Source: Thalassoglobus sp. JC818
GTDB taxonomy: Bacteria > Planctomycetota > Planctomycetia > Planctomycetales > Planctomycetaceae
Length of the DNA stretch: 64,000 bases
Reading direction: 5' to 3'
Assembly (NCBI RefSeq): GCF_040717535.1
Contig: NZ_JBFEFI010000003.1
Coordinates: 779,597 to 843,596, forward strand
The notes under the pieces are model-generated. The model made no database searches, was not told the origin of the DNA, and saw only the letters and a list, made by a program, of their open reading frames with translations. The position numbers were made by a program, and so were the translations under genes. This document shows positions 17,495-26,199 of this stretch, one piece after another; position 1 is the stretch's first letter, and each line of letters opens with the position of its first letter.

Positions 17495-19045
17495 ATGAAA
17501 AGTTCCATCCTCCACGGCCGCTGCCTGGCACTCCTCCTCTCGCTGATTGCGATTCATCTGCTCGGGGCTCAAGCAGTCGCGAAAGACGATCGGCTGCAGA
17601 GGCTCTTCACGCGATTTGAAGCCATTCACACGGAATTCGCTGAGGAAATGGAATCGATCGCTCAATTCTGCGAGCAAAATAGCTACTTGACCGACGCTGA
17701 ACGAATTCGCCACCGAGCGCAATACTCGCAGCGGTCCGCTCTTGATATTCGAGAACTTCCGGAGCAGATGGCCCCTCCGCTTCCGCGAGATCTTAACCCG
17801 ATTCAAAAGCAGTGGCGAATCAAACTTCAGGCAGTCGAGAAGGATCATGCGATCCAGTTGTATCGACTCGCCCGAGAAGCAATCGAAGCTCGGCATCCGA
17901 GTTTGGCATTTCAACTCATCCGACACGTTTTGTACTTTGATCCCGATCATCGGTATGCCAGAGAGTTGCTCGGATACGTTCAGGATGACGACCGCTGGAC
18001 GACTCCGTTTGCCCGTCGCATGAAGTTGAAAGGCTTCGTTGATCACCCTCAGTTTGGATGGATTGCGAGCGAGAACGTCAGTCGTTACGAAAACGGTGAA
18101 CGACTTTTTAAGGGCAAATGGATTAGCGCCGAGCGAGAGAAGATTCTGCGGAGCGAGTTCAAGAACGCCTGGGAGATCGAGACCGAGAATTTTCTGATCC
18201 AAACGAATCACTCGCTGGAACGGGGCGTCGAACTCGGGCGGAACCTCGAAATGTTCCACCAGTTCTTCATGGAACACTTCACAGCGATCTTCAGCACGCC
18301 TCAGCAGATGCAGCGACTTTTCAACGGGGCTGCTTCTCCATCAAGAGTTCGGCGCGATCCGCATCGAATCGCGTACTTCCGAAACAAAGACGAGTTCATC
18401 AGAGAACTGAAGGCGATCGAAAGCCGAATCGAAATTGCGAACGGGTTCTATCTTCCACGAACACGAACAGCTTACTTCTTCCACGTTGACGATCCGGAAG
18501 CGAAGGAAAGCAACATCGAAACGATGTTTCACGAAGTCACCCATCAGTTGCTAGGCGAAAGCAGTTCTAAAACGATCGAGGTGGGCGAACACTATCACTT
18601 CTGGGTGATCGAAGGCTTCCCCTGTTACATGGAGTCCTTTGAAACGACCGAAAGTGCATCAGACCCATCGGGCTTCGAACAATCTGCAAAAGCACTCTCG
18701 ATCGGTGATCCCGAACACCCCCGCATCTACTGGGCGAGAAAGAAAGCTCTCGAAGAGCTGTATTACATCCCCATGCGACGATTCATGGTGATGGGCAAAC
18801 GCGAGTTTATGCGCCCCGAGGACAACGATGTCCTGCATGCTTATTACAGCCAGGCGACCGGGTTGTGCCACTTCTTCCTGCACTACGAGGGAGGCATCTA
18901 TCGCGACGCGTTCATGGAATACCTGTCGCAGATTTATAGCCCTGATGATCGAGTTCGCCTCAATACGAAAACGATGGAGCAGCTACTAGAGATTCCGTTT
19001 GAGACGCTCGATCGCCAGTATCTCGACTACCTCAAAACTCTGTAG
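17495..19045 (+). CDS. DUF1570 protein, putative secreted zinc metallopeptidase
   Basis: 516 residues with a signal peptide (about 1-29, cleavage near AVAKDD). The C-terminal half carries MFHEVTHQLLGE, an HExxH zincin motif, and about 35 residues later VIEGFPCYMES with a glutamate in the position of a third ligand, the gluzincin arrangement seen in DUF1570. The N-terminal half (about 30-200) is helical. Proteolytic activity is inferred from the motifs; no substrate is known. The ATG follows the large SpeE-like gene by about 200 bases with no evident terminator between them. Confidence 0.8.
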   Translation: MKSSILHGRCLALLLSLIAIHLLGAQAVAKDDRLQRLFTRFEAIHTEFAEEMESIAQFCEQNSYLTDAERIRHRAQYSQRSALDIRELPEQMAPPLPRDLNPIQKQWRIKLQAVEKDHAIQLYRLAREAIEARHPSLAFQLIRHVLYFDPDHRYARELLGYVQDDDRWTTPFARRMKLKGFVDHPQFGWIASENVSRYENGERLFKGKWISAEREKILRSEFKNAWEIETENFLIQTNHSLERGVELGRNLEMFHQFFMEHFTAIFSTPQQMQRLFNGAASPSRVRRDPHRIAYFRNKDEFIRELKAIESRIEIANGFYLPRTRTAYFFHVDDPEAKESNIETMFHEVTHQLLGESSSKTIEVGEHYHFWVIEGFPCYMESFETTESASDPSGFEQSAKALSIGDPEHPRIYWARKKALEELYYIPMRRFMVMGKREFMRPEDNDVLHAYYSQATGLCHFFLHYEGGIYRDAFMEYLSQIYSPDDRVRLNTKTMEQLLEIPFETLDRQYLDYLKTL

Positions 19046-19111
19046 ATCGCTGATGTTTATCGCGGACCTAAATGAGCTCAAGATGCGACGCCTTCTTTGA
19101 ATTTCGAAGTG

Positions 19112-21064
19112 CTAAGTTTCAGCGACTTCAAGATACGGGTCGAGTCCCATTTGCCGAAACTTCTTCTTCTGATCTTTGTCAAACTTCAGCAGCTGTTTCC
19201 TCAGCAGAACATGTCTCTTCTCCAGATTCTCTTGCAGAGATTCAAACCGGCGAACCCAGCTTGAGGAGAGCTCTCCGATGGAATTCGGATTCGCTCTGCG
19301 TCGAAAAGACTGCAGCTGCGATGGCTTCATAACTCGCAACAATTCGTCGTCGAGTGAGAGAAAGAACTGATAGCTTCCCGGATCGCCCTGTCTGGCGGAT
19401 CGTCCAATCAACTGGCGGTCAATCCGTTTGGAACTGTGCATTTCTGTCGCGATCACATGCAGTCCGCCAGCTTTGCGAACTTCTTCCGAGAGAAGGATGT
19501 CCGTTCCGCGGCCTGCCATATTCGTCGCGATGGTAATTCTGGCGCGCTGCCCTGCCTGTTTGACGATCTCCGCTTCCTGTTCGTGGTAGAGCGCATTGAG
19601 AACTGTGTGAGTTAGGTTCTCTTCTTTCATCTTGACCGAAAGTGCGTGGGACGCTTCGACGGATGGAGTTCCGATCAAGACGGCACGACCACCCACGATG
19701 TACGTTTTGACTTCCGCCAGGACGGCATTGAATTTTGACGCTTGATCAACAAAGACTCGGGTTGGGCTCCCGGTCCGGATACACGGACGGTTCGTTGGAA
19801 TCACAGAGACCTTGAGATCATAAACGCGTTTGAATTCGCTTCGCGCCTGCAACGCTGTGCCTGTCATGCCTGCCAGATGTTCGTAGTGACGAAACAGTGC
19901 CTGAATCGTAATTCGAGCTGCTGCGCCGGTCGACTCTGTCAGATCGAGTCGCTCTTTCGCTTCGACTGCTTGATGCAGACCTTCCTGCCACTTGCGTCCA
20001 TCCATCTTGCGACCGGTTCCTTCATCGACAATGACGATCTCTCCATCATCGATGACGTAGTCGCGGTCTTTCTCGAAGGCGAGTTCCGCAGTGAGTGCTT
20101 TCTCGATGTGCTGGTAAATCTGCTCGGTATCAATCGTGTCCAACAGCACGGGTTTGGACATGAGCGTGACGTGGCGGCATCCGGATTCTGTAAGGAAGAC
20201 AGTTCGTTTTTGTTGATCGAATAGATAGTCGCTGTTGATTTCAAGACGCTTGATCGCTGTGCGGCACCATCGATAAAGGCTGATGACGGCGTCTTTGTTT
20301 TTCTCCTGAACTCCGATGATCAATGGAGTCCTTGCTTCGTCAATCAAGATGCTGTCCGCTTCGTCGATCATCGCGAAGTAGTGGCCGCGCTGAACCGGCA
20401 TGGAAGATTCGCTCTCTTCGGTGAAGATCTTTCGATTGGATATCAATCCGGAGTCAGCACCCTTTTTGATTCGATCTCGAAGAAAATCGAATCCCATCTC
20501 GCTGGCGGTCCCGTATGTGATGTCGCGAGCATACATTTCGAGGCGTTCAGAATCGCTCTTTTCTTGTGTGACGCAACCGGTCGTCAGTCCCAGCTGTTCG
20601 TAGACTCGCCCCATTTCCTCAGCGTCACGAGCGGCGAGATAGTCGTTTGCTGTGACAACATGAACTCCCTTCCCGACAAACGCACGCAATGCGACAGGCA
20701 GGACCGCGGTGAGCGTTTTTCCTTCACCGGTTTGCATTTCGGCAATGTGCCCTTCGAAAATCGCCTGGGCTCCCATCACCTGAACTTCGTAGTGGCGTTT
20801 GCCGAGAGCGCGATGGGATGCTTCAATCGTGAGCGCAAATGCATCCGGGAGGATCTGAGCAAGCGACACTCCCGACCGTGCCTTCCACTTCATCTCACGA
20901 GCCAGAGTTGCCAGTTCTTGAGAAGTGCGATTCTGGAGCGATTCAGACTTTCTGATAATCAGCCGGGCTTGTTTTCTCCAATGGGCGAGGCGGTCGAACA
21001 AAGCAACTCCCGATCCGTGCAGTGTCTGCGACTTGAGCGTTTTTCGATTCACTGGACGAAACAA
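19112..21064 (-). CDS. SecA-like preprotein translocase ATPase, short form
   Basis: 650 residues from TTG 21064 (GTG at residue 5 is an alternative). SecA motifs are complete through the motor: EMQTGEGKTL (Walker A), DEADSILIDEARTPLIIG (Walker B), LAGMTGTAL, TNMAGRGTDI and GRSARQGDPGSYQFFLSLDDELL. Housekeeping SecA is about 850-1100 residues; here the protein ends about 75 residues after the arginine-finger region. The helical wing, long scaffold and C-terminal zinc-binding tail are absent or vestigial. The housekeeping secA is presumably elsewhere, so this is likely an accessory SecA2-like ATPase. The GRSGRQ motif has alanine instead of the second glycine. Neighbours do not reveal its clients. 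Confidence 0.85.
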   Translation of the reverse strand: MFRPVNRKTLKSQTLHGSGVALFDRLAHWRKQARLIIRKSESLQNRTSQELATLAREMKWKARSGVSLAQILPDAFALTIEASHRALGKRHYEVQVMGAQAIFEGHIAEMQTGEGKTLTAVLPVALRAFVGKGVHVVTANDYLAARDAEEMGRVYEQLGLTTGCVTQEKSDSERLEMYARDITYGTASEMGFDFLRDRIKKGADSGLISNRKIFTEESESSMPVQRGHYFAMIDEADSILIDEARTPLIIGVQEKNKDAVISLYRWCRTAIKRLEINSDYLFDQQKRTVFLTESGCRHVTLMSKPVLLDTIDTEQIYQHIEKALTAELAFEKDRDYVIDDGEIVIVDEGTGRKMDGRKWQEGLHQAVEAKERLDLTESTGAAARITIQALFRHYEHLAGMTGTALQARSEFKRVYDLKVSVIPTNRPCIRTGSPTRVFVDQASKFNAVLAEVKTYIVGGRAVLIGTPSVEASHALSVKMKEENLTHTVLNALYHEQEAEIVKQAGQRARITIATNMAGRGTDILLSEEVRKAGGLHVIATEMHSSKRIDRQLIGRSARQGDPGSYQFFLSLDDELLRVMKPSQLQSFRRRANPNSIGELSSSWVRRFESLQENLEKRHVLLRKQLLKFDKDQKKKFRQMGLDPYLEVAET

Positions 21065-21190
21065 CGCATGAAAAAAGAAGTCAAATTATGAGTGTCTGTA
21101 CCTCGAGAAGTCATCGACTTCTGGTTTGAGCGTATCGTATCCCGTCGAACTCAGCCCGCAAGAGGACTTGCACCACCAGCAATTGAAACG

Positions 21191-21226
21191 AAAAAGAGCC
21201 ATTCTGCACGAACAGAATGACTCTTT
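21191..21226 (-). terminator. Rho-independent terminator of the beta-helix gene
   Basis: A 14-bp stem with one mismatch (AAAGAGtCATTCTG with CAGAATGgCTCTTT, 6-base loop), followed on the minus strand by TTTTTCGTTT. It lies about 60 bases after the stop at 21284, a clear intrinsic terminator. Confidence 0.85.
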
Positions 21227-21283
21227 CTGAATTGTGTTGGCCGTTCACGGCGAGTGCGATAAGTGCTGTCTCGCCAAAACATG

Positions 21284-22657
21284 CTATTCGACGTAAACAT
21301 CCCATGTGTCGAGGTCGCCGAGGTAATTGTCAAACAGCGAAGCTTGGCGAAGAAGGAGGAGGCCATAGCTGTCGAAGTCGACTGTTTCCTGATAGACCGC
21401 CAAACCGTATTCGCCGTTGAATTCTGAAACGATCTTTTTCACAGAAGCGTTGAGGGTTCCCTCATCTTCTTCTTCGAGTTTGACGCCGTTCTCGGCATTG
21501 TCGAATGCCTGAACTTTCTTGAAGTCTGCGAAGAAGTCTCCCTCACCGGTTTCGGTGAAGTCGATGCCATCTTTTCCGTTTTGGCTGGCGTCAACGTTTC
21601 GGACCTTTGCGAAGAAGTCGCCGAAGTCAGCTTCTTCGATGGCGATTCCTTCCTCGTAGTAGTTTCCGAATGCGAGGACGTTTTTGAAGTCGACGTAGAC
21701 GTCTCCGTCTTGTTCTTCGTCAAGTTTGATGCCTTCGTCGTTGTTCCAACTTGCGTCGACTTTCTTAAGCATCAATTCGACGTCGCCTTCCCCTTCTTCA
21801 TCCAGGTCAAGACCTTCGTCGTAGTTGTAGCTCAGGCTCGTCTTCATGATCGAAGCATAAATTCCGCCATCCCCAGCTTCGTCGATGTCGAGACCATCAT
21901 CGAGATCAGCTTCGTTGAAGAACCCGTTGTCATCAAAAGTGGAGTTCTTGACAGTCAGGTAGACGCTTCCATCTCCTCGCTCGTCGAGTTCCAGTCCATC
22001 ACCACCGTTTCCGTCAATTCGGGAGTTCTTGATCTCCGCGTAAATGTCCCCTTCCCCGCCCTCGTCGACCCGGACACCGTCGTAGTCGAGGTCACCGATT
22101 CCGTTGTTAAAGAAGTTACTCTTGTTGAGCTTCAGCTCAATGCTCGCATCGGAATCGTTCAGCTGATCGGCGATGTGCAATCCGAACAGGTCGCTATCCA
22201 ATACTGTCAGGTTCTTTCCTTCAAACGACACAGTTCCTTCCGCATCTGCCGAGATCGGAACGTAAATGCCGTTGAGTCCGCCGATGAGTGTCATCTTCTG
22301 CAGGCTGAGATTCGCATTCCCCGTCGACTCGAACAGATTGAACTGTCCGATGTCATCTCCGACTGTCTGAAGCGTGACGTTCTTGCCATCGATCTTGAGA
22401 TCCTGAGCCCCGGTGAATTCGACAGTCGACTCGAGATTCACGAGATCGACGGAATTCTTGAACTTGATTTTGGTGATCGATGAATCGGCGTTGGCCTGCT
22501 CGATCGCGTCGCGAAACGAACCATCACCACTATCTGCTGAGGAAGTCACCATGACCGCAGACAGAAGTGTTCGCGATTCGAGACTTTCAGTTTCACGAAC
22601 TGATTGATTCTTACGGCGTGTGGTTGTCGGTCGGCTGAGTGACAGTTTTGGAAGCAT
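21284..22657 (-). CDS. Secreted acidic right-handed beta-helix protein
   Basis: 457 residues. The N-terminus carries RETESLESRTLLSAVMVTSS, the LExRxLLSA motif found at the start of many planctomycete exported proteins, followed by ADSGDGSFRDAIEQANAD, a relative of the CSLREAI motif of parallel beta-helix proteins. From about residue 150 to 420 the protein consists of imperfect repeats of some 35-40 residues built around N-x-x-D-G-[LI]-x-[LI]-D-E-x-G-[ED]-G-D and K-[KN]-x-x, giving a strongly acidic surface that may bind calcium. It is a surface or extracellular protein; no enzyme motif was seen. It is divergent from the polysaccharide-export lipoprotein gene and has its own terminator. Confidence 0.75.
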   Translation of the reverse strand: MLPKLSLSRPTTTRRKNQSVRETESLESRTLLSAVMVTSSADSGDGSFRDAIEQANADSSITKIKFKNSVDLVNLESTVEFTGAQDLKIDGKNVTLQTVGDDIGQFNLFESTGNANLSLQKMTLIGGLNGIYVPISADAEGTVSFEGKNLTVLDSDLFGLHIADQLNDSDASIELKLNKSNFFNNGIGDLDYDGVRVDEGGEGDIYAEIKNSRIDGNGGDGLELDERGDGSVYLTVKNSTFDDNGFFNEADLDDGLDIDEAGDGGIYASIMKTSLSYNYDEGLDLDEEGEGDVELMLKKVDASWNNDEGIKLDEEQDGDVYVDFKNVLAFGNYYEEGIAIEEADFGDFFAKVRNVDASQNGKDGIDFTETGEGDFFADFKKVQAFDNAENGVKLEEEDEGTLNASVKKIVSEFNGEYGLAVYQETVDFDSYGLLLLRQASLFDNYLGDLDTWDVYVE

Positions 22658-23186
22658 GAATTTCCTCGTATGTCTGAGTGGTTAGAGAATTGATTGCGAA
22701 TGCGGAAGACTGTCTCCTCTGGGTAGTCAAGATGGTTTGAGGAAAGAAATTGTGATGACTGTAGGAATTCTTCGTTAACTGATGATTCGTCCGAAAGAAC
22801 CGGGGCCACGCAAATGGGACTGCACGCGGTCCAGCGGGGATCGCTGTCGATGCGTAACTGTAACACTGCATAGATTTTAGGTGATGAGTTGGTCACCGAA
22901 GCAGTATGAGCCATCGGGTACGGTTACTCTTTGCCCGTCGAGAAACAACTTTTCCTATTCTTCGCAAGCACCCTGGTTGACGTAACCGGATTAACGCGCA
23001 CGTCCAATACAAAGATCACATCACGATCGGGGTTCTATCTGAATGGACTGTACCGCTGAAGCGTGTTGTACCGATTCCTCAAGCAACGTCAGGACTCTCA
23101 TGAGTGAGGTCCTTTCCATCAGGCCCGACGCCTTCACCCATTGTGAGGGTTGTCTGTCAGCCGTGTAACGGATTGAGGTGATTGAG
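22658..23186. other. Divergent intergenic region
   Basis: 529 bases between the beta-helix gene (minus) and the Wza-like gene (plus). It must hold both promoters, but no confident -35/-10 pair, operator or open frame of note could be recognised. GAGGTG at 23175-23180 is the likely ribosome binding site of the downstream gene. Confidence 0.5.
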
Positions 23187-24275
23187 ATGCACTTGGGGAT
23201 TCGACTTCTCCTATTGGCGTGTATGGTCTTCTCGGGTTGTGCACACACTGTGAAGAGCCAACCTTACGTAACGCAGGGCATCCCAAGAGAATTGGAGATG
23301 ATGTCGCTGCCAGAATACCGCGTCGCTCCACCGGACGTTTTGATCATCGAGGCGATCGACAACATTCGGCACCCCGACAGCTTGTTAATGCCGGGCGATA
23401 CCGTCTTCCTGCAGGTCGCTTACGGTCTTCCCTGGGAGATCCTGACCCAGACGGACTCGATCGACGAAGTTCGCGCTGTCATTGATGTTGAACGCTCGTT
23501 CAAAGACATCAATGGGAACTTCCTGATCGACTTCGAAGGAAATGTCGACCTTGGACCGTTCTACGGAACCGTCAAGGTGGCCGGTCTGAGTAAAGAAGAC
23601 GCCAAGAAGTTGATCAAAGACCATCTTGTTGCATCCAACGATCTGGCAGAGCCGAAGGTGAGCCTGCAACTGATCGATATCAACGCCAAACAACCTGTCG
23701 GCGGGGAACATCTGATTCGTCCCGACGGAACTGTCTCGCTGGGATCGTACGGAAGCGTGTACGTCTCCGGGATGACTGTCGACGAAATTCGAATGGTGGT
23801 TGAAGCGTTCCTGAAACCGCACCTGAATCAACCGCAAGTGAACGTGGATGTTCTCGCGTACAACAGCAAGAGCTACTACGTGATCACCGACGGTGGCGGT
23901 TATGGTGAGCAGGTGATTCGACTGCCTGCGACCGGAAACGAAACAGTTCTCGATGCGGTTGCTCAGATTGAAGGACTCTCTCAGGTGTCGTCCAAGAACA
24001 TCTGGGTCGCACGTCCAGCTCCTGCAGGGATGGGAGTCGCACAAATTCTCCCGGTGAACTGGCGTGAAATTGCTGCCGAGGGTGTGACCGCAACCAACTA
24101 CCAGCTGATGCCGGGTGACCGGATTTACATTCAGGCCGACCGCCTGATCAAGCTGGACAACACATTCGCGAAGATCATCTCTCCAGTGGAACGTGTCTTC
24201 GGTGTGATTCTCCTCGGGGATTCAACATGGGATTCGTTCTACCAGATTGGCAACCAGGGAGGCGGCGGGTTCTAG
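23187..24275 (+). CDS. Polysaccharide export lipoprotein, Wza-like (Poly_export and SLBB)
   Basis: 362 residues from ATG 23187, chosen because GAGGTG lies 8 bases upstream; GTG 23178 gives three more residues. The signal ends in the lipobox FSGC (C at about 17). The Poly_export domain starts with YRVAPPDVLIIEAI and MPGDTVFLQV, the SLBB-type beta-grasp follows, and the second export repeat has YQLMPGDRIYIQADRL. The family forms the outer-membrane exit channel for exopolysaccharide. The usual partners, a Wzc-like kinase and glycosyltransferases, are not in the window, so the substrate is unknown. It heads a row of genes for exported proteins on the plus strand. Confidence 0.85.
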   Translation: MHLGIRLLLLACMVFSGCAHTVKSQPYVTQGIPRELEMMSLPEYRVAPPDVLIIEAIDNIRHPDSLLMPGDTVFLQVAYGLPWEILTQTDSIDEVRAVIDVERSFKDINGNFLIDFEGNVDLGPFYGTVKVAGLSKEDAKKLIKDHLVASNDLAEPKVSLQLIDINAKQPVGGEHLIRPDGTVSLGSYGSVYVSGMTVDEIRMVVEAFLKPHLNQPQVNVDVLAYNSKSYYVITDGGGYGEQVIRLPATGNETVLDAVAQIEGLSQVSSKNIWVARPAPAGMGVAQILPVNWREIAAEGVTATNYQLMPGDRIYIQADRLIKLDNTFAKIISPVERVFGVILLGDSTWDSFYQIGNQGGGGF

Positions 24276-24445
24276 AGCAAGAGGGTTTCCATCGCAGACC
24301 CGCAAGAGCTGTCTGACTCAGCAAATTGCCGTCACTGTTCATGCGGATCTGCGAGAACAACATCGAAACTCCTTTCGTCGCCTGCTGTGCTTTCCTGAAC
24401 GAAAAACTGTCGGCTGAAGCTTTCCTGAAATGAAGGTCCGCGATC

Positions 24446-25498
24446 ATGCGACTGCAAAAAGTTGTGATTACTGCTTCTGTGCTCGGTGCTGTGGGATGGA
24501 ATACTCTTCCCCTGCAGGCGGGCGATCTGTTCGGCTGGTTCTCTAAAGACAAAGCCTGCGACACCGAAGTGCAATATTACGAGGAGAGTGGTCCTATCAG
24601 TCGATTCTTCGACTACGATCGGATTCACAACAAATCGATGCCGAAACGCAAAGCGAGAGTGGAAGCGTGGCATACCTGGCACCGGTGGTTCTTGAACCCT
24701 GTGGTGACTCCCGACAACACCTGCAACTACGGATACTTCGAGACTCAGTGGAGCCGCTCTCCTTACGAAGGGTCTCGGATCTGTCCTCCAGGACAAGTGA
24801 TCGAGTCGGTCCCATCGGGGGGACATTCGGTTCCACAGTATCCGTCCATTCCAGCGAGTCCTCCTGTTCAACTGGACTCTCCGGAAGTTCCGACAGAAGT
24901 CCCCACGGGAGCACCGCCAGCACCTGCTTTTGAGGCAGCTCCTGCCGAGACCGGAATGGCTGTTCCGCTGTTTCGGACCGGACGTCACACATTAGCTCCG
25001 CCTCAAGAGGCGACAGGCGTAAACCCACAAACGACTGCGATCCCGCAGCCTCGTCGGGATTTTCCGTCGCAGGTTCCGCAGTCGACATTTCCGGACTCCT
25101 CGGCGAGTGCGGTTTCAGTCGTCGACTTTCGAGAGTCGGAGATGCCAATCGTCCTAAAACTCGAAGAGTTGCCCTATCAGGGAAAGGCGAGAGCTCCACA
25201 GCCTGAAGAGAATCTCGTTGCGAGTGTGCAACAGCCAACGACAGTGCAACGAACGACAATAGAACGCGTCGGCTTCGTTCGTCTCCAAGACAATCGGCCG
25301 ACGGTCGTCCATGCCCGTCACGGGAATCGTCCCGGATACTCCAAACCGGCGCCAGCTCCTGGCGACGAATTAGGGTTTGCCACAATCGAGGGAACACCTC
25401 GCGCGTCGAACGAATTCCACATCTTGCACACAACTGTCGAACTTCCAGCGTTTCCCATCCGGAGCACAATGCCACGATTGGGACCTGTGTTTGAGTAG
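24446..25498 (+). CDS. Exported proline-rich protein, unknown function
   Basis: 350 residues with a signal peptide (about 1-25, PLQAGD). Residues 25-110 form a Cys- and Trp-containing region (CDTEVQYYEE, EAWHTWHRWFLNP). From about 115 on, the sequence is low-complexity, rich in Pro, Ser, Ala and Gln. A similar N-terminal type is seen in other planctomycete secreted proteins, but I do not recognise a named family. It follows the Wza-like gene by 170 bases, which suggests a surface or envelope location. Confidence 0.6.
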   Translation: MRLQKVVITASVLGAVGWNTLPLQAGDLFGWFSKDKACDTEVQYYEESGPISRFFDYDRIHNKSMPKRKARVEAWHTWHRWFLNPVVTPDNTCNYGYFETQWSRSPYEGSRICPPGQVIESVPSGGHSVPQYPSIPASPPVQLDSPEVPTEVPTGAPPAPAFEAAPAETGMAVPLFRTGRHTLAPPQEATGVNPQTTAIPQPRRDFPSQVPQSTFPDSSASAVSVVDFRESEMPIVLKLEELPYQGKARAPQPEENLVASVQQPTTVQRTTIERVGFVRLQDNRPTVVHARHGNRPGYSKPAPAPGDELGFATIEGTPRASNEFHILHTTVELPAFPIRSTMPRLGPVFE

Positions 25499-25771
25499 AC
25501 CGCGTCGAGTACTTTCAAAGTCGTGATTTTGAGATCGGAAGATTGAGTCGATTTCCGAATCATGAGCATCATCGAAGAGCGGCGTCATGCTTGATGGAAC
25601 GCAGACATCGTCACGGGAAATCGTTCCGGTAGAGCTCTCAGAAGACACGAAAATGATTTTAAGGTGAGAAATCGGCTCGCGCACATGCAATAATGTCATG
25701 AACCGTTCTCACTTGAGAATTCACTGGCAGCATTGTCAATCGTTGTCCAATTCAATGAAGGGACTGACATC

Positions 25772-26167
25772 ATGGTGAGAAAAACAAGCTATCTGTTCGT
25801 CATCGCAATCGTGATGTTGTCCGGAAAATTTGCAGCTGCGCAAACGAGAATTGCGCCTGCACCGTTGCGGCCACACCTGACACCAACGACCAGCCCGTTT
25901 CTCTTTCTCGGAAACGGTCGCTTTAACTCAGCATTGAGTTACTACCAGAGAATTCTTCCGGAACGAGAATTTCGTCAGGCGAACCGAACCAATTACGGTC
26001 TGATCCAAGGTTTGGAAAAAGACGTGACCGTCCTGCGACAACGAGAAGAACAACTGGCTGACGATCAGTTGAAGCCAACTGGTCACCGGGCACACTTCTT
26101 CAATCCTGGAAACCACTTCAACAACACCGGAAGCTATTACGACCGAAGTCAGTTGCGAGGTCGCTAA
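25772..26167 (+). CDS. Small exported protein, unknown function
   Basis: 131 residues from ATG 25772 with GAAGGG upstream; the frame extends to 25733 but the signal peptide (MVRKTSYLFVIAIVMLSG, cleavage near AAAQT) begins at 25772. The mature part is about 110 residues, Asn/Arg/Gln-rich, with SALSYYQRILPEREFRQANR and a probable short helix containing EQLADDQLK. No family was recognised. It is third in a row of exported-protein genes. Confidence 0.6.
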   Translation: MVRKTSYLFVIAIVMLSGKFAAAQTRIAPAPLRPHLTPTTSPFLFLGNGRFNSALSYYQRILPEREFRQANRTNYGLIQGLEKDVTVLRQREEQLADDQLKPTGHRAHFFNPGNHFNNTGSYYDRSQLRGR

Positions 26168-26199
26168 GCCCTGATCTCTTCGTTGAATCGGGTGGACCG

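Noticed and set aside
21500..22200. Regular DNA repeats resembling a tandem array
   Set aside because: They are diverged codons for protein repeats of about 35-40 residues, not identical DNA repeats or a CRISPR array.
21581..22483. 300-codon plus-strand open frame rich in Val, Asp and Glu
   Set aside because: Antisense of the repetitive beta-helix gene; the repeated acidic codons keep the opposite frame open. The minus-strand protein has a planctomycete export motif and a terminator.
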